Below, piece after piece: positions 1 through 12,258 of a DNA stretch of 64,000 nt (its first letter is position 1; each line of letters begins with the position of its first letter). This stretch comes from Inia geoffrensis. Lineage: Eukaryota; Chordata; Mammalia; Artiodactyla; Iniidae. Position numbers and translations under genes: made by a program. The stretch is taken from the NCBI GenBank assembly GCA_036417435.1, contig CM070902.1, forward strand, positions 140,915,886-140,979,885. The letters are read 5' to 3'. The notes below the pieces were generated by a model. It saw nothing but the letters and a program-made list of their open reading frames with translations. It ran no database searches and was not told the DNA's origin.

Positions 1-2541
1 ATCAGCCACGTTCTTAATGGAATAAAGATAAGAAGAATGTCATTTTGGGGAAAGTTTTAGATCTCAAAAGATAACTGGAAAGATCCCCTTTGATCACGGC
101 TTGTCTTTAGGTTACAGGGATGGGGGAGGTGGACTGTCAATGTCCGGGAGCAGCAGTGGACAGTGGCTGGCTTACCTGAATGTCTATATCTCGCAGCCCA
201 GAACGGGGCAGCCTCACGCCCTCAGGACACAGCTGGCTGGGTCCAGCCTGGGCACTGAAGGAACCATGTCCCTTCCCAACACTCAGAGCCGGAGGGAGTG
301 TGCAGCGTGCAGACCCCACGCCCACTGCTGAGGTCCGAAGACCTGCCTTGCCCCAGGCCTGCTTGCTCAGCTCTCCTGGAAGCAGGTAACGTTCTTCTCA
401 CAGGTCTCTTTCTTGAGCTAATTTGAGTAAGTTAGTTCATCGCAAGCTGATATGTTCTGACTCAAGGGCTAAGAAGGAAGTCTTGAAGGAGCTAAAATGC
501 AGGCATTTTTTACCTCTTTGTACATTTTCACATGGATGCGTGACTCTCTGGAGTGTTTACTGAGCTCCTGTCAACCCCTGTAACTTTCTCAATGTTTCTT
601 TTGATTAAACCCCCATTCCCACCTATCCTGATTCCCTGTACAGTCCAGCAATTACAAACCTGGTTTGTGTTGGGATCCAGAGGTGGCAAGGAGCCAGAAC
701 AGGTGGTGGAAGCTGGTCCTCCAGCAACTGGGCTGAAGCCCAGCCTCGGAGGTTGCCTCATGGGCAGCGTGAGGGCACAGGCCCACGTGAGAGGCTACTT
801 TCATGTGTACCTGACAAAAGTTTCACTAAATCACCAGGAAATGCAGCTTTCTTAGCAAGGAATGATGGCAAGAAGATTATTTTTCAAGACTCTCAAACAG
901 AATGATTCTTTTTCAAAGTGCTAAACCTCAAGCATTTAAAAACTAAAGAGTTAACAGAAGTGACATAACTGATTACCTGCCCCAATATGTTCCTTTATTT
1001 GAAAATAAAGCTTTCATGAAGAAAATGAAAACATAAAGAAATGAGGGAATCATCTTATTATAACACAGCTCAACAGACAGGACATGATTAGACCCACAGA
1101 CAGTTTTCCTTTCCTCCCTCAGCTACAACCTGTGCTGGCTGCAAAGGATGCAAAGATGTAGGGCCAAGGTCATTACTGCCGGAAGCCTGCAGTCTCAGGA
1201 AGAGGCATGTGTGCACCCTTTAAAACCCTTCCCAGAAACCTCACCTAACCATTTGAAGGTTCCTTCTGATGGTTACAAACGCCCGTGAGGATCCATGCGA
1301 GGGAACCACTTCGCTACAGCACGAATCTGCACTTGGTGTGCTGGAATCGCACCGCTGGCAATTAAGCTCACGTGACCTCCTGGCAACGAAGCCTGGTGCT
1401 CTGAGAATCCAAGAAAAGCTGGGTATTCACCAAGATCTCTGGACAGATCCCTGGCAAACGTGAAGTGTCCATTGTTATACATAAAGCAAAGCATTCCCGG
1501 TGCCCTGAGAGACATGCAGACAAAAGAGGAAGGAAAACACCAGGGCGAAAGCTATGACTACAAAATTCCCACCATTTACCAGGCAGAATTTATGGATGTC
1601 CCTGTCCCTTGTAGGAGAACTATGCTCTTATTGAAGCAAGGAGAGATTAAAATGTGGCATTCCTGATTAAAACCTGTCCCATTTCTATTGTTCAACTAAA
1701 CATTTTTTTTTTTAAATCTCTTAAAATTCTAATGAGCTTTCATGCTTCCATCAGCAACGAGGATGCTGAGACAGCACGAAGACTGTGCCTAGATGCTGCA
1801 TTTGGGTGAGCTGCTCCTCAATAAAGCATAAACGGATGGCAGCAACTGGGCTCTTTCAAGATATCTTCCATAATTACTAACTGGTTCAAAAAGATGTGAT
1901 GATGTTTAGGGGTGGGGAGCAGAGGGGACATATTTCCTGGTGAGTGAAGGAAGGAAAGTGATTAAAAAGACTGAAGACATTGCCGAGCACATTCTCTGGG
2001 ACCTGCTCCACTGCGCCACCACCTACCTACTCTCTGGCAGCAGCAGCTCCATTTTTATGAATATGCAAGGAAAGAAAATGCACAAGAAGCCACTTCTGCT
2101 AAGAACTTTTTTAAAAAGACTTGAAAACAAGCAGAAAAAGCTATACAGTACTCTCAACTAGCTTCATTTAAAAGAGCATTCAGGGCTGAGTAAGTACATT
2201 TGATAATCTTTAACATGCCAGCTTTCCACATTTTTAGTAAGGAAGTTAAGTCAAAGTGTCCTACGTTAAATTTCTTACTATTTCTACAAAACTTAGAATT
2301 TAAAGAGAATGTTTAAGTGCTATACTAAAATTGTGAAGTTTTGTTCAGAAATAGGCAGTTCTCAAAACGATGTAGCAAAAATAGTTCTCTTAATGCTACT
2401 TAATAGTCCCAACTTCATTTTGGTTTTTCATAAAAGGAAGCATTTGAACAGAATCTAGCAGATATACTTGCATAGTGAGTTGACTTTCTCGAATGCATCT
2501 TGGAAAACAGCACTACGATTCAATTTTTAAGTGGCCTACTG

Positions 2542-2754
2542 CAGGGGTCAGAAACATTTTCTGTAAAGGGCCAGAGAGTCATTTTAGCCTTTGTGGGTCA
2601 TATGGTCTTTGTCACAACTACTCAACTCTGCTGTTGTAGCGTGAAAACAACCATAGACCAAATGGAAACAAATGAGCATGGCTGTGTTCCAATAAAACTT
2701 TACTGAGAAAAACAGGCGTTGGGCCAAATGCGGTCACAGGCAAATAAATCCCTG
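2542..2754 (+). mobile_element. hAT-Charlie type nonautonomous DNA transposon
   Basis: Starts CAGGGGTCAGAAACATTTTC and contains the familiar stretches CTGTAAAGGGCCAG, CAACTACTCAACTCTGC and TGTGTTCCAATAAAACTTTA of an old hAT-Charlie family. The 3' end is degraded. The exact subfamily name was not assigned. Confidence 0.75.
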
Positions 2755-2854
2755 GTCTACAAGAACTTTCTTAGGAAAGCTTTTCCTCCAAGATAATTCT
2801 TACACTTTTAAACGTTTAGAACAGAATAAACCCCAGGGTATGGTTGTTATAAAG

Positions 2855-3024
2855 CAGTGGTTCTCTGTCCTTGGCTGTACATTAGAATTACGAGGGAAGA
2901 TTTGAAAAATTCTATTGCCAGGCTGCACCGCAGATTAAAGAATTCCTGCGTGTAGGGCCCAGGCATCAATATTTTTTTAAGCTCCACAGAGGGTCTAATG
3001 TGTAGCTAAGGTCGAGAACCTCTG
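2855..3024 (+). mobile_element. MER20/MER5-like hAT-Charlie element
   Basis: Terminal inverted repeats CAGTGGTTCTC at the left and GAGAACCTCTG at the right bracket 170 bp. The inner arms (GGCTGTACATTAGAATTA and its near complement) also pair, as in short hAT-Charlie MITEs. Confidence 0.8.
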
Positions 3025-3164
3025 TGGAGGAAGTTTCTGGCAGTAATCGTAATTAATCGTCCAGCTATCTTAATTTAAGTTCTGTCACTCATCCAGTAAT
3101 CTAGACATTGTGAGTCATCAATAGCCCAAGAACAATGTTCTCTTTGTAAGAAAAGAAGCAACTC

Positions 3165-3378
3165 ATTACAGTTTACTGAATGCCTACTTTGTGCCAAGTC
3201 CTAAAATGAGTACTTTTATATCTTATGAATTAGGTATTATCATCATCTCCATCGATCTGTGAAGAAACCAAAGCTCAGAGAGGTTATATAACTTGCCCAA
3301 ATGCCACAGCAAATGTGGATTCAGAATTTAAACCCGGATCTGACTGCAGAGTCCAGGCTATTCGGCTAGTCTCACACT
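3165..3378 (-). mobile_element. MIR SINE
   Basis: Antisense MIR core: AAACCAAAGCTCAGAGAGGT followed by TATATAACTTGCCCAAAT and a degraded tRNA-like head. Diverged, so ancient. Confidence 0.8.
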
Positions 3379-3445
3379 ATGACCTCCTCAAGAAGTCTTG
3401 TACCCTATACCAGACTCACTGATCAAAATATTCACTGGGGTATAT

Positions 3446-3448
<3 letters not shown>

Positions 3449-3476
<28 letters not shown>

Positions 3477-3682
3477 TTTTTTTTTTTTTGGTGGTACGCA
3501 GGTCTCTCACTGCTGTGGCCTGTCCCGCTGCGGAGCACAGGCTCCGGACGTGCAGGCTCAGCAGCCATGGCTCACGGGTCCAGCCGTTCCGCGGCATGTG
3601 GGATCCTCCCAGACCGGGGCACGAACCCACGTCCCCTGCATCGGCAGGCGGACTCTCAACCACTGCGCCACCAGGGAAGCCC
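3449..3682 (-). mobile_element. CHR-2-type tRNA-derived SINE with TTTA-repeat tail
   Basis: Antisense copy of the cetacean CHR SINE, ending in CCACCAGGGAAGCCC, the reverse of the tRNA-like head. The 16-bp TSD CACTGGGGTATATTTA is perfect (3433-3448 and 3683-3698). The tail has become a (TTTA)n run. Pol III A- and B-box-like words lie in the head. Open frames across this block are repeat shadows. Confidence 0.95.
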
Positions 3683-4284
3683 CACTGGGGTATATTTAGA
3701 ACATGCTTTCAGAGTACATAACTATAATCACATTCTTATAATTTAGTCAAATAACATACAAGTCGATAAATAAATACACAGCCTTTCCTCACATAAAGCA
3801 ATCTTAAGAAAAATTTTTCTTTAAAAAGATGACCTCTGAAATGTACCGAAGATTTTTTTAAAAATCAGTATTCTAGATATGACTTGCAAATAGATTTGCC
3901 TCATTATCATTTTTGTGGCATTTAAAAAAAAAAATCAGAAATATCAGTTCCATTAATTAAAAGGAAAACCAGTATAAATTAGGCATCCATTTAAAAACAG
4001 AAGCTTTATCGCTTTAATATTGGATTTGTGATAATTTACTTTGAAATACTTCAGTATTAGTAATGAGACATGAGAACAATTAATCTGAATCAGCACCGAA
4101 GGGTTAGTAACGTACAAAGTATTCTTATATGTAGCCACACCTTACATTTGGTTTCATTTGGTAAAATCAGTGGTGCTTGAGACTTGTGACTGGTTCACAG
4201 TGGTGAACAGCAGTAAACAGAACCCACTGTCTGTGCATGTACGTGGTTTGAGATGGCAGCCAGCTCAAGTCCATGAAAGTTTAA

Positions 4285-4788
4285 TAGGGAAGAACAAACC
4301 TGACTCCATACTGGATGTTTCTTTTACTTTAACCTTTATATTCTATTGCTTTTGCTACAAGTTAATAACTAAAAGAATTGTTGCTTATGGCCTGAAATAT
4401 ACAGGACGGACAGCCCATCCTCAAGGCTCTGACCTTTAAAGATACAACACTTTCCCATTCATATAGAGATAAAAAGTTGCAGAACAGAGAATACATTTGT
4501 CTTGTTGGAGGTTGAGAGGAACATTGTGACCTGAACTACCTGGACAGTTGCAAGAACAAAGGATTCTGGCACCAAGAAGTTTTTGCCAACCAACCACAGC
4601 TCCTCCCCTTTTAGTATAAAAGAAGTCTGAATTCTAACTCAGGTAAGATGGTTCTTTGGAACACTAGTCCTCCATCTTCTCGGTCTGCTCGCTTTCCAAA
4701 TAAAGTCTCTATTCCTTGCCTCAACAACTCCTCTCTCAATTTACTAGCCTGTCATGTGGTGAGCAGTACGAGCTTGGACCCAGTAACA
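4285..4788 (+). mobile_element. Solo LTR of an ERV1-like endogenous retrovirus
   Basis: Shows LTR organisation on the plus strand: TATA-like TATAAAAG near 4615, AATAAA near 4700, then a C/T-rich U5 ending near CCCAGTAACA at about 4788. The U3 part has the words CCTGAAATATACAGGA and TGTGACCTGAACTACCTG of an old ERV1/MER4-like family. The 5' edge is approximate, and no internal retroviral region follows. Confidence 0.7.
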
Positions 4789-5357
4789 AAAGGAGCTGTA
4801 TGGAACCTGCTGACTTTGGCTTTCTGTTCCTCTGAGTATCGCTGCCACCTCAGTTGACTACATGGCCTGCCAAAACCAGCACAGAATCTCATCACATCCC
4901 TATGAGTGAGCCTTTCAAGCACTGGATTTTGCTTACTGGATTACTGGATTTTTCAGCAACAGGTGGTAGGACCACACCTACGTGCTAAACATGTCTACAT
5001 GATTTCAGTGTGAGGTACCACCAATTTCTAGGATGCCTGCATGGTGGGGGAGGTGGTGCCTGTCTCTTCAGTGCCAACAATGGAGGCTATCACTGTCTGT
5101 CACTGGCACAGGCCAGCTCACTACCACAACCTCTAAGTAGTATCACCATCCAATTTTCTAATGCGTGACCGAGAAGTAGGTCTAATTACCCACTTTCACG
5201 AATAAGGGGGCGTTTAAGATAAACACATATGCTGCTTATATTCAAATAAAGTTTTTACAGTTGATCCAAGTTACACACTGATTTTCTTGGCAAACTCTCC
5301 CTCCACCCCCAAAGAAAAGGGCTTCCACCCAGGTGAGCCATTTACCCACCAAATGCT

Positions 5358-5569
5358 CTTTATTTATTTATTTTTTCCGGTACGCGGGCCTCTCACTGCT
5401 GTGGCCTCTCCCATGGCGGAGCACGGGCTCCGCACGCGCAGGCTCAGCGGCCATGGCTCACGGGCCCAGCCGCTCCGCGGCAATGTGGGATCCTCCCAGA
5501 CCGGGGCACGAACCCGTGTCCCCTGCATCGGCAGGCGGACTCTCAACCACTGCGCCACCAGGGAAGCCC
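5358..5569 (-). mobile_element. CHR-2-type SINE
   Basis: Antisense, close to the consensus. TSD CCAAATGCT at 5349-5357 and 5570-5578. T-rich tail at the left. Confidence 0.94.
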
Positions 5570-6756
5570 CCAAATGCTTCTTTTTTACTTAACAACTACA
5601 ATGTACAAACCACTGTCCTCAAACAGAATCTGAGAGTCATTGTGATGATTTATTTTGTTAGGGCACTGAAGTCTTCCAAACTGCTTAGTCCCTCTTTTGC
5701 TTTTGTTTCTGTCAACAAAATCAATTATGTTCAGAGATGAAGTCACCACCCAGCATTTCTGAGGTAATAAAGGAGGTATATAAGTCGTCAGTTTCTTTGT
5801 ACTGAAGACCATTAACTAGTTTTAAATACCAAAGAAAAGCCAAAGCTCCAGGGAAAAGCGAAAATGTTGAAGGTCAGAAGCTACCGTGGATTTACATTTC
5901 ACAGCTTCGAAAAGAAGTTTTGAGTTCAGGAGGTCAAAGAGTTACATTTTAGCTCTGCCAATCAGTATGAGATACTACCAGCCCTTTCATCACACTTCAC
6001 AAATCTGGAAAGTCTTTCACCATCAGCAGACCCAGGAGACGTTCATCAGACAAAATATCAGCACATCAGACAGTTTATAATCTCAAGATGTTGGATAATG
6101 TTCCAAATGTACTTTTTTCTTCTTCTTTCAACCAACAAGAATGCTCACAGTAGACAGCCCCTGGGCATACACTTCAGCATCAAAACATGAGACATTTCAT
6201 CCCCCAGTGTCCACAGATGTGCCCCTGACTCTGAAGCCTTGAGTTACTACAGCCTTGAAAGTCTTAAACTGGGACATGGATGATGAATTAAATTTCAGGG
6301 AAATGCTTTCTTCATCCATCTGGCAGCTGATGACACATTTAGTACTCTTCCTTGCCTATCTGTCCCAAAGAAAATGCTGTGATTTACTCACAGTAAATAT
6401 TCCTGAAGGGAAGGTTATCAGCTAGATTGAAGGGACTCAGAGGAACCTGGGCAGAGGAAACAGGAGATCATGGGCTGAGGTCAAGGAGAAAATGGAGGGC
6501 CAGGAAGATGGGGGATTAAGAGAAGAAAATAATAGTGGTGGTAGGATTCTAGGATTTGCAGGGGAGAGAAAAGAATGCATGGGGAGTGATCGGTCTGGAG
6601 AATAAAAGGACTGGAAGGAGAACAAAGCAATGAAATTGATGGGGAGAGAGACTTTTGTGGTGCTCAAAAGGGAGAATGGACAGAAAGCTACTGAGGGAGC
6701 AGAGGCGGCCTAGGAAAGAAACTCTGGGTGAGATGAAAGCAGAGAGAAGGGGAATG

Positions 6757-7272
6757 GGAGCCAGCCTCCAAGATGGTCCCCACGAGCCTCGTCTCCTGAT
6801 GTCCATGCCCTCGTGTAGTCTCTCCCCACGCTTAACAGGGCTGACGTCTGTGACTACTGAGCTATGATGGAAATGATGGTGTCTGACTTGCGAGGCTAGG
6901 TCATAGAGAGGGGAACTTCTGCACCGCACTCTCTTTCAGACCACTCACTCTGGGGAAATGCAGTCGCCACATTCTGAGGATCCTGAAGCCAATGTATGGA
7001 GGGGTCCACACGGTGAGGAACTGAGGCCTCCTGCCAAGAGCCGGCAAAACTGCCACCAAGTGAGTGAGTCACCTTGGGAGGGGATCGTCCGTTCCCAGTC
7101 AAGCTTCGGGCGACTGAAGCCCTGGTATACGTATTGACTACAACCTCTTGGAAGATCTTAAGCTGCTCCTGAATTCCTGACCCACAAGAACTGTGGTGGA
7201 AAATAACTTTTTATTGTTGTTTTAAGCTTGCTAAATTTGGGGATAGCTTGTTACTAACAGAATTACCTATAG
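6757..7272 (+). mobile_element. MLT1-like MaLR LTR
   Basis: Contains the words CCAGCCTCCAAGATGG, CCTGACCCACAAGAACTGTG and TTTTTATTGTTGTTTTAAGC and ends with TTGTTACTAACAG, as in MLT1-type LTRs. The copy is diverged; a few open frames in it are chance. Confidence 0.7.
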
Positions 7273-7567
7273 ATCACTAATAGGGTTGGAACATGTAGAG
7301 AGGGCAGGAAAACAAAGACGAAGGGTAGAGCTGGGAGGGAAAGTCATAACAGAAAAGCAGAGAAGGTAATAAGAGAGGAGAGGAGTCTGACTTCTCTCTC
7401 TTTCTCTTTCCTTCTCCTACACTACTGCATATCATTCTTTTTTCCTAAGTGAAACTTCCCTCATGTGAAAACTGAACCTGGAAACCCCAATGCTTACTGT
7501 AATACAAATAGAATATAAAAGAATAACAATAGAATAATAGAGTAACAAAGCTATTCGTGGTCCTTTC

Positions 7568-7750
7568 TTTATATTTAATCAGTTAATCTCAACCCTGTGC
7601 AGTAGGTCCTAGGAATCCCCCTTTTTTTTTTTTTTTTTTACAGATAACGGTGATGTGAGTTGCCCAAGGCCACACAGCTAGTGAGTAGCCAAGATGAAAC
7701 CCAGACACTCCGGTTTCCGAGCTCACACCCTGAACCACTGCACCATCTTG
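7568..7750 (-). mobile_element. MIR SINE with expanded T run
   Basis: Antisense MIR: TTGCCCAAGGCCACACAGCT, then AACCACTGCACC at the head. A run of about 18 T at 7622-7639 interrupts it. Confidence 0.8.
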
Positions 7751-8292
7751 GGTCCATCTCAGAGCAGGGGCCTCTGGGCTTCTCCCTTCTCTGAGCCCCT
7801 CTTTCTATGTAACTGCACACTAGCGGATGCCATCCCTGCCTTCAGCCTCTGGCCTAAATGGGTCCCTTATCTTAACCGGGACAGACTGGAACATTCACAG
7901 AAAATTTTAATAAGTAAGGAGAATAAAAGGAAAATAAACGAGTTCTTCCTGACACGGGCCTACTACAACGTGGCATGAGCTGGCCTTACCTCAAGGCCTT
8001 TGGCTCCCCGTCTGCCTGGCTTGGTGGGTAGCCTGGTCCACAGTGGTGGCAACAGCTGCAAAAACACCTCCTCCCCACGTGACTACCACCACGAGTGGTC
8101 CTGTCTTTTAGAAAAGCCGGATTTCCCAAACTTGTACAAAAGCAAAGCCAACTTCTCATACCTAGGCACTAGGTTCTAGGGAGGAAGCCCAGTGGGTAGC
8201 CCTAGCAATGCATTTTACTAATTTTTGCTCTGACTACGCAGTTCTAGTCATCTGTATAACCGACTTGCCCTGCCTTCTCACTGTGTCTTTGG

Positions 8293-8345
8293 GGGCGAGT
8301 AGTGGTTATGAGCGTGCACTCCGCATGCAAATCCCAGTCATGCCA
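8293..8345 (+). mobile_element. MIR SINE fragment (5' end)
   Basis: GTAGTGGTTATGAGCGTGCA resembles the MIR tRNA-like head. Only about 50 bp are recognisable. Confidence 0.45.
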
Positions 8346-8959
8346 GTGTGCTCACAACGTGGCCTCCATCTCAGGCCCACTATGGAACATTAGCCCAGGT
8401 CGAGGTACCCATGCACCTGCTGGGGCAGGACTACACAGTCTGTTTCCAACCTGTGCCAGTCTTGACCATACTCAGCTCCATTGCTGGCTTCCCAAAAAAA
8501 AACCCAAACCAACCAACCAACCCAATAACCCTAACCCACTGTGAACTTTGTCATTTTACTAAAGCTGACCCACTAAAGTAAAACTGCTGGTCACACAGCG
8601 TAACCACTTCACTTGAAAAGAATCCCCATTAGATACAATGAACAATCTCTTACACCAAGCCTCCCAGGAAGAGCTGCCAACAGGAGTTCTTCTCTGTCTT
8701 CCTCGCCCTTCCTCTGGCCTCTCCCCCCTCCCCTACCCCAGGATCACCTCTCCCTTCTCCCAACCCTCCCCTCTCCCTATTCCTTTCCCAGTCTCAAAAC
8801 CCATTTTTATTCAGAGCATTTGTGTGTACCTAAACCCAGGCACTCACCCTCCTAAAAGGCCTCCACAGCACAGTTTTTCCAAGGGGTGCCTGTGTTGGGG
8901 TCACTGAAGCAGACCCACCAGGGATGGGGGAAGGTCAGAAGTTAGAGACGGAGACTGTG

Positions 8960-9540
8960 AAAGGGTCAGAGATCCAACTGGCCACCGGGACCTAGAGCCA
9001 CTCACTTCACATCTCTGCACCTCAGATTCTTTTTCTTTTTTTTAGGTCAAGGTGAGTTTATCGTCCAAATAGCATAACCTAACTGCATCCAAAACCATCT
9101 CAAATCCACCTTTAAGCTAGTCAGGAAAACAGGTTATTATTTTTAAAAATCACTTAACACTGAACACACAGGACCTCTTAAAAGGCGGCTGACTATACCA
9201 TGTCACCGTCATGATCAGTACAATGTTTTTTTCATACTTCCTAAAAAGCTGCTGTGAATACTGATCATACTACTTTAGCATATACTCAAATGCTGGCCAA
9301 ATAAACACCCACACCCACCTCTTACAGAGTACATGGTGAGAGAATAACATTGACTTGATATGGCATCACACTCGTTTTAAAGCAAAAAAATAAATAAAAA
9401 TTAAAATAATAATAAAAGAAAGTCCAAGATGAGAAACTGTAACAGAGGGAGAGATTTGAGTGCACCTCAGATTCTCCGTCTATACAATGAAGACAAACGA
9501 AAAGATCTGAGGCCACTTCCAGTTTCCACATTCTATGGTT
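8960..9540 (+). mobile_element. MIR SINE split by the retrocopy
   Basis: CACTTCACATCTCTGCACCT and, after the insert, CTCCGTCTATACAATGAAGA together give the MIR core. The 9031-9460 block and one TSD copy lie inside it. Confidence 0.65.
9031..9460 (-). pseudogene. Processed retrocopy of an unidentified transcript 3' end
   Basis: A perfect 15-bp direct repeat, TGCACCTCAGATTCT, flanks this 430-bp block (9016-9030 and 9461-9475). The left edge is T-rich, which on the minus strand is a poly(A) tail, and a GATAAA hexamer lies about 14 nt before the tail. These are marks of L1-mediated insertion of an mRNA. The body is not SINE or L1 sequence that I recognise and reads like a 3' untranslated region with no long open frame. 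The host was a MIR element whose halves are seen on both sides. I could not name the parent gene. Confidence 0.65.
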
Positions 9541-9663
9541 TTAGATAACTGTTTAGCAAAACCAAAGAGTTACAATTGAGGGACAACTAACTCTCAGTTG
9601 TCCTAACATCTTTTGGTTTTAGGTTTAAAGAACCTTAATTACTTGGTCGCCACACTATTTCTT

Positions 9664-9846
9664 TTCTTTTTTTTAATTTTCTTTTATTTATTTTTTTATA
9701 CGGTAGTCATCCATTTTATACCCATCCGTCAATGTCAGTCAATCCCAATCGCCCAATTCATCACACCACCACCTCCACCCGCCTCTGCTTTCCCCCCTCG
9801 GTGTCCGTACTTTTGTTCTCTACATCTGTGTCTCTATTTCTGCCCT
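9664..9846 (-). mobile_element. L1 3'-end fragment
   Basis: T-rich left edge followed by antisense L1 3' UTR sequence (ATACGGTAGTCATCCATT and TCAATCCCAATCGCCCAATT). The 15-bp TSD GCCACACTATTTCTT is perfect at 9649-9663 and 9847-9861. A recent 5'-truncated insertion. Confidence 0.85.
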
Positions 9847-10989
9847 GCCACACTATTTCTTAACTCCCCACCTTGCAAAAAAACACTCCCAATTTGAGGA
9901 AAGCTTTGCTGCTTCTCCTGCCTTTGGTCCAGCCCCTTAGAGGGCTTGACCTTCGAGGAACAGGTATGAATGGAGCAGAGTTGTCTTCTTCACCAGAGTC
10001 CTATGGAGAAAACAATGAGGGCTTTTTGTGGAGGAGGGGGAGCTGCTTCTGAATTCCTGTCTTCTTCAAGGAGCAAACAAAAACAACGCTCCGGGTCAGA
10101 GATTAAACATCACGATGTCACTGTTCCCATTTTCGGTTCTTTCAGTGTCTCCACCCAAACACAAAATGGTTCCCAGAAACTGGCACAAAGGGGGGGAAAA
10201 ACTGTGACAGGATATCAAATTCTGCTTACCTTTGACTTAATTTTGCTTCATTCCCTAGTAAGTAAAACCCAGATAGTAGAGAAAAAAAAAGCCATCTGCC
10301 AAAAAACTCTGTCCTGGGATACAGAGGGATGTGAGTGCCAACTCCTGCATACGGTGTCCTGGCTTGGTTTGCTTGCTTTTGTCAATTCCCTGATTCTCTG
10401 GAAAAACACTATCCCCAAAGCCATGAAAGCATCTAAGTAGGATAAATAGTGGTAAAGGGTTCCTGCCCATGAAAAACAGCTCTCCGTTGTCAGACATCTC
10501 CTCTTAATTGATCTTAATAAGCTATTTTAAATGAAGGGGAAGGAAAAAGCATAGCACTAACACATGGTAATTATCTGTAATTCTCCATTTGTAATGTCGC
10601 TGAATAGAGAAAATAATGCAAACGTGGACAGATGCTGACTAGAGCTCTACAATGACATCGAAATTACGGTATTTTGTACAGTGAAGAGAACAACTAAGCT
10701 GCAGTATTTCAAAGGAGGTTTTCATTCCAAGGACAATACACACCATGGACTGTGGGGAACTGTGATGAGATGAAATGTCCACGAAGTACGACCCCTGGGA
10801 ACAGGCAGGGGTTAGAGGCACTTAGCTTTGTGTCCAAACAGCTGATGGGTGTGGCAGAGACTTGTTTAGCTGCGAATATTTAAGGTAAGATTCAGTGATT
10901 TCTGCATCAGCTTTAAAGTGAGAGGAAGAGAAATAGACTCCCCAGCTTCCGAGACAGATTTTGGGGCAACTTAAAAGAACTCTCATCTT

Positions 10990-11300
10990 AGCACTCTAGA
11001 AGTTATCTAAGGTCAAACATCCTTATTTTACAGATGATCAAAAGAAAACTCAAGAGGAGGTCTCACAGCTGTTAGCCAAGCCCCAGGTGTGGTAGAGGAG
11101 AAAGGAAGGGGTGGGAGGTCATGGAAGAATCACTGCTCTTTATCTTACTGGTAATCTCATCTTCACTCTTGACCAGGAATCAGCATGTCCCTAACCTTCT
11201 TCATTTATTTCTGCATCAATAAGTGATCCTTGAGCACTTACCATGTGCCATGGAACTGTGTGTGCTAAATGCTGGGGTTACTCTAATAATTAAGATACAC
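10990..11300 (-). mobile_element. Old MIR and L2 3'-end remnants
   Basis: TTATTTTACAGATGATCA near 11024 is MIR-like. CCTTGAGCACTTACCATGTG with GCTAAATGCTGGGGTTAC near 11230-11280 is antisense L2 3' end. Both are diverged, with approximate limits. Confidence 0.5.
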
Positions 11301-11996
11301 CTAGTGTAGTGAGAACAATTTTATCTAACGTCTCTGCAATAATACAACTTATTAGCATGTTTTAAAAATTCCACGCCTCTTCACTCCAGACTTCCGCATC
11401 TGTGGGTGATCTCCTGCAAGTCTGTGAGCATACATGAAGGAATGGGTCTGTACTCAGAGCATTAAGCAGCACCAACTGAGCCAGTGGCAACAACAAAAAA
11501 GGACGATCTTGGGCTGAGAGCTGAAGATGGACTGGGAAGAAAGATGGGAGACCAGGTTACCAATGGATAACAAAAAAAAAAGGGGAAATGACCAAGACCC
11601 TGGGTAAGGTACCTTCTGGGATGGCCGCATGCAGTCCTAGGTTGAGGATCAGAGCAGCCCTGCCTACAGCAACAGCCTGAGGGAGAAATACAAGTGACCT
11701 TTGCAAGCGGATCACTGCAAAGCTTAGGTTAGGTCTGCCCTAGGTTGACAATTACCAGCACTTGGAACAACTTGCTTTAGTTTTAACAAAGGACGAAACA
11801 ACTGCAACTGGAAAAGAGGTGAATCAACTTGATCTTTAACTCTAGTTCTCTTGAAAGTTACCCGGATTAAAAAGAGAGCATCTCCAATCTATTCTGGGGA
11901 AAATAAGTTGGGAAAGAAAAGCCGAAAATAATTACATGAGTGATTTTTAACGGATATAACTTTTCTCTTGGGGTTGACATTTAAGAATTCCATTGA

Positions 11997-12258
11997 GGGA
12001 CTGCCCTGGTTGTCCAGCAGTAAAGAATCCGCCTTACAACGCAGGGGACGTGGGTTCGATCCCTGGTCAGGGAACTAAGATCCCACAAGCTGCAGGGCAA
12101 CTAGGCCTGCGTGTCACAACTACACAGCCCATGCACCCTGGAGCCTGTGCGCCACAACTAGAAAAGAGAAGCCCGTGCACCCCGCGTGCCACAACTAAGA
12201 CCCAACACAGCCAAAAATTAATAAAAATAAGCAAATAATAAATAAATCTTAAAAAAAA
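11997..12258 (+). mobile_element. CHR-1-like SINE, full length
   Basis: Plus-strand tRNA-like head (GGACTGCCCTGGTTGTCCAG; B box GTGGGTTCGATCCCTGG), then the longer 3' body ending AAGACCCAACACAGCC and an AT-rich tail. TSD AATTCCATTGA at 11986-11996 and AATTCCACTGA at 12259-12269, one mismatch, so older than the CHR-2 copies. Confidence 0.9.

Noticed and set aside
8495..8540. Telomere-like CCCTAACCC with CCAA repeats
   Set aside because: Only one telomere-like unit in a short A/C-rich run. Not an interstitial telomere array.
9970..10440. 156-codon plus-strand open frame
   Set aside because: No domain, no splice context and no codon bias I could see. A frame of this length is expected by chance in 64 kb.
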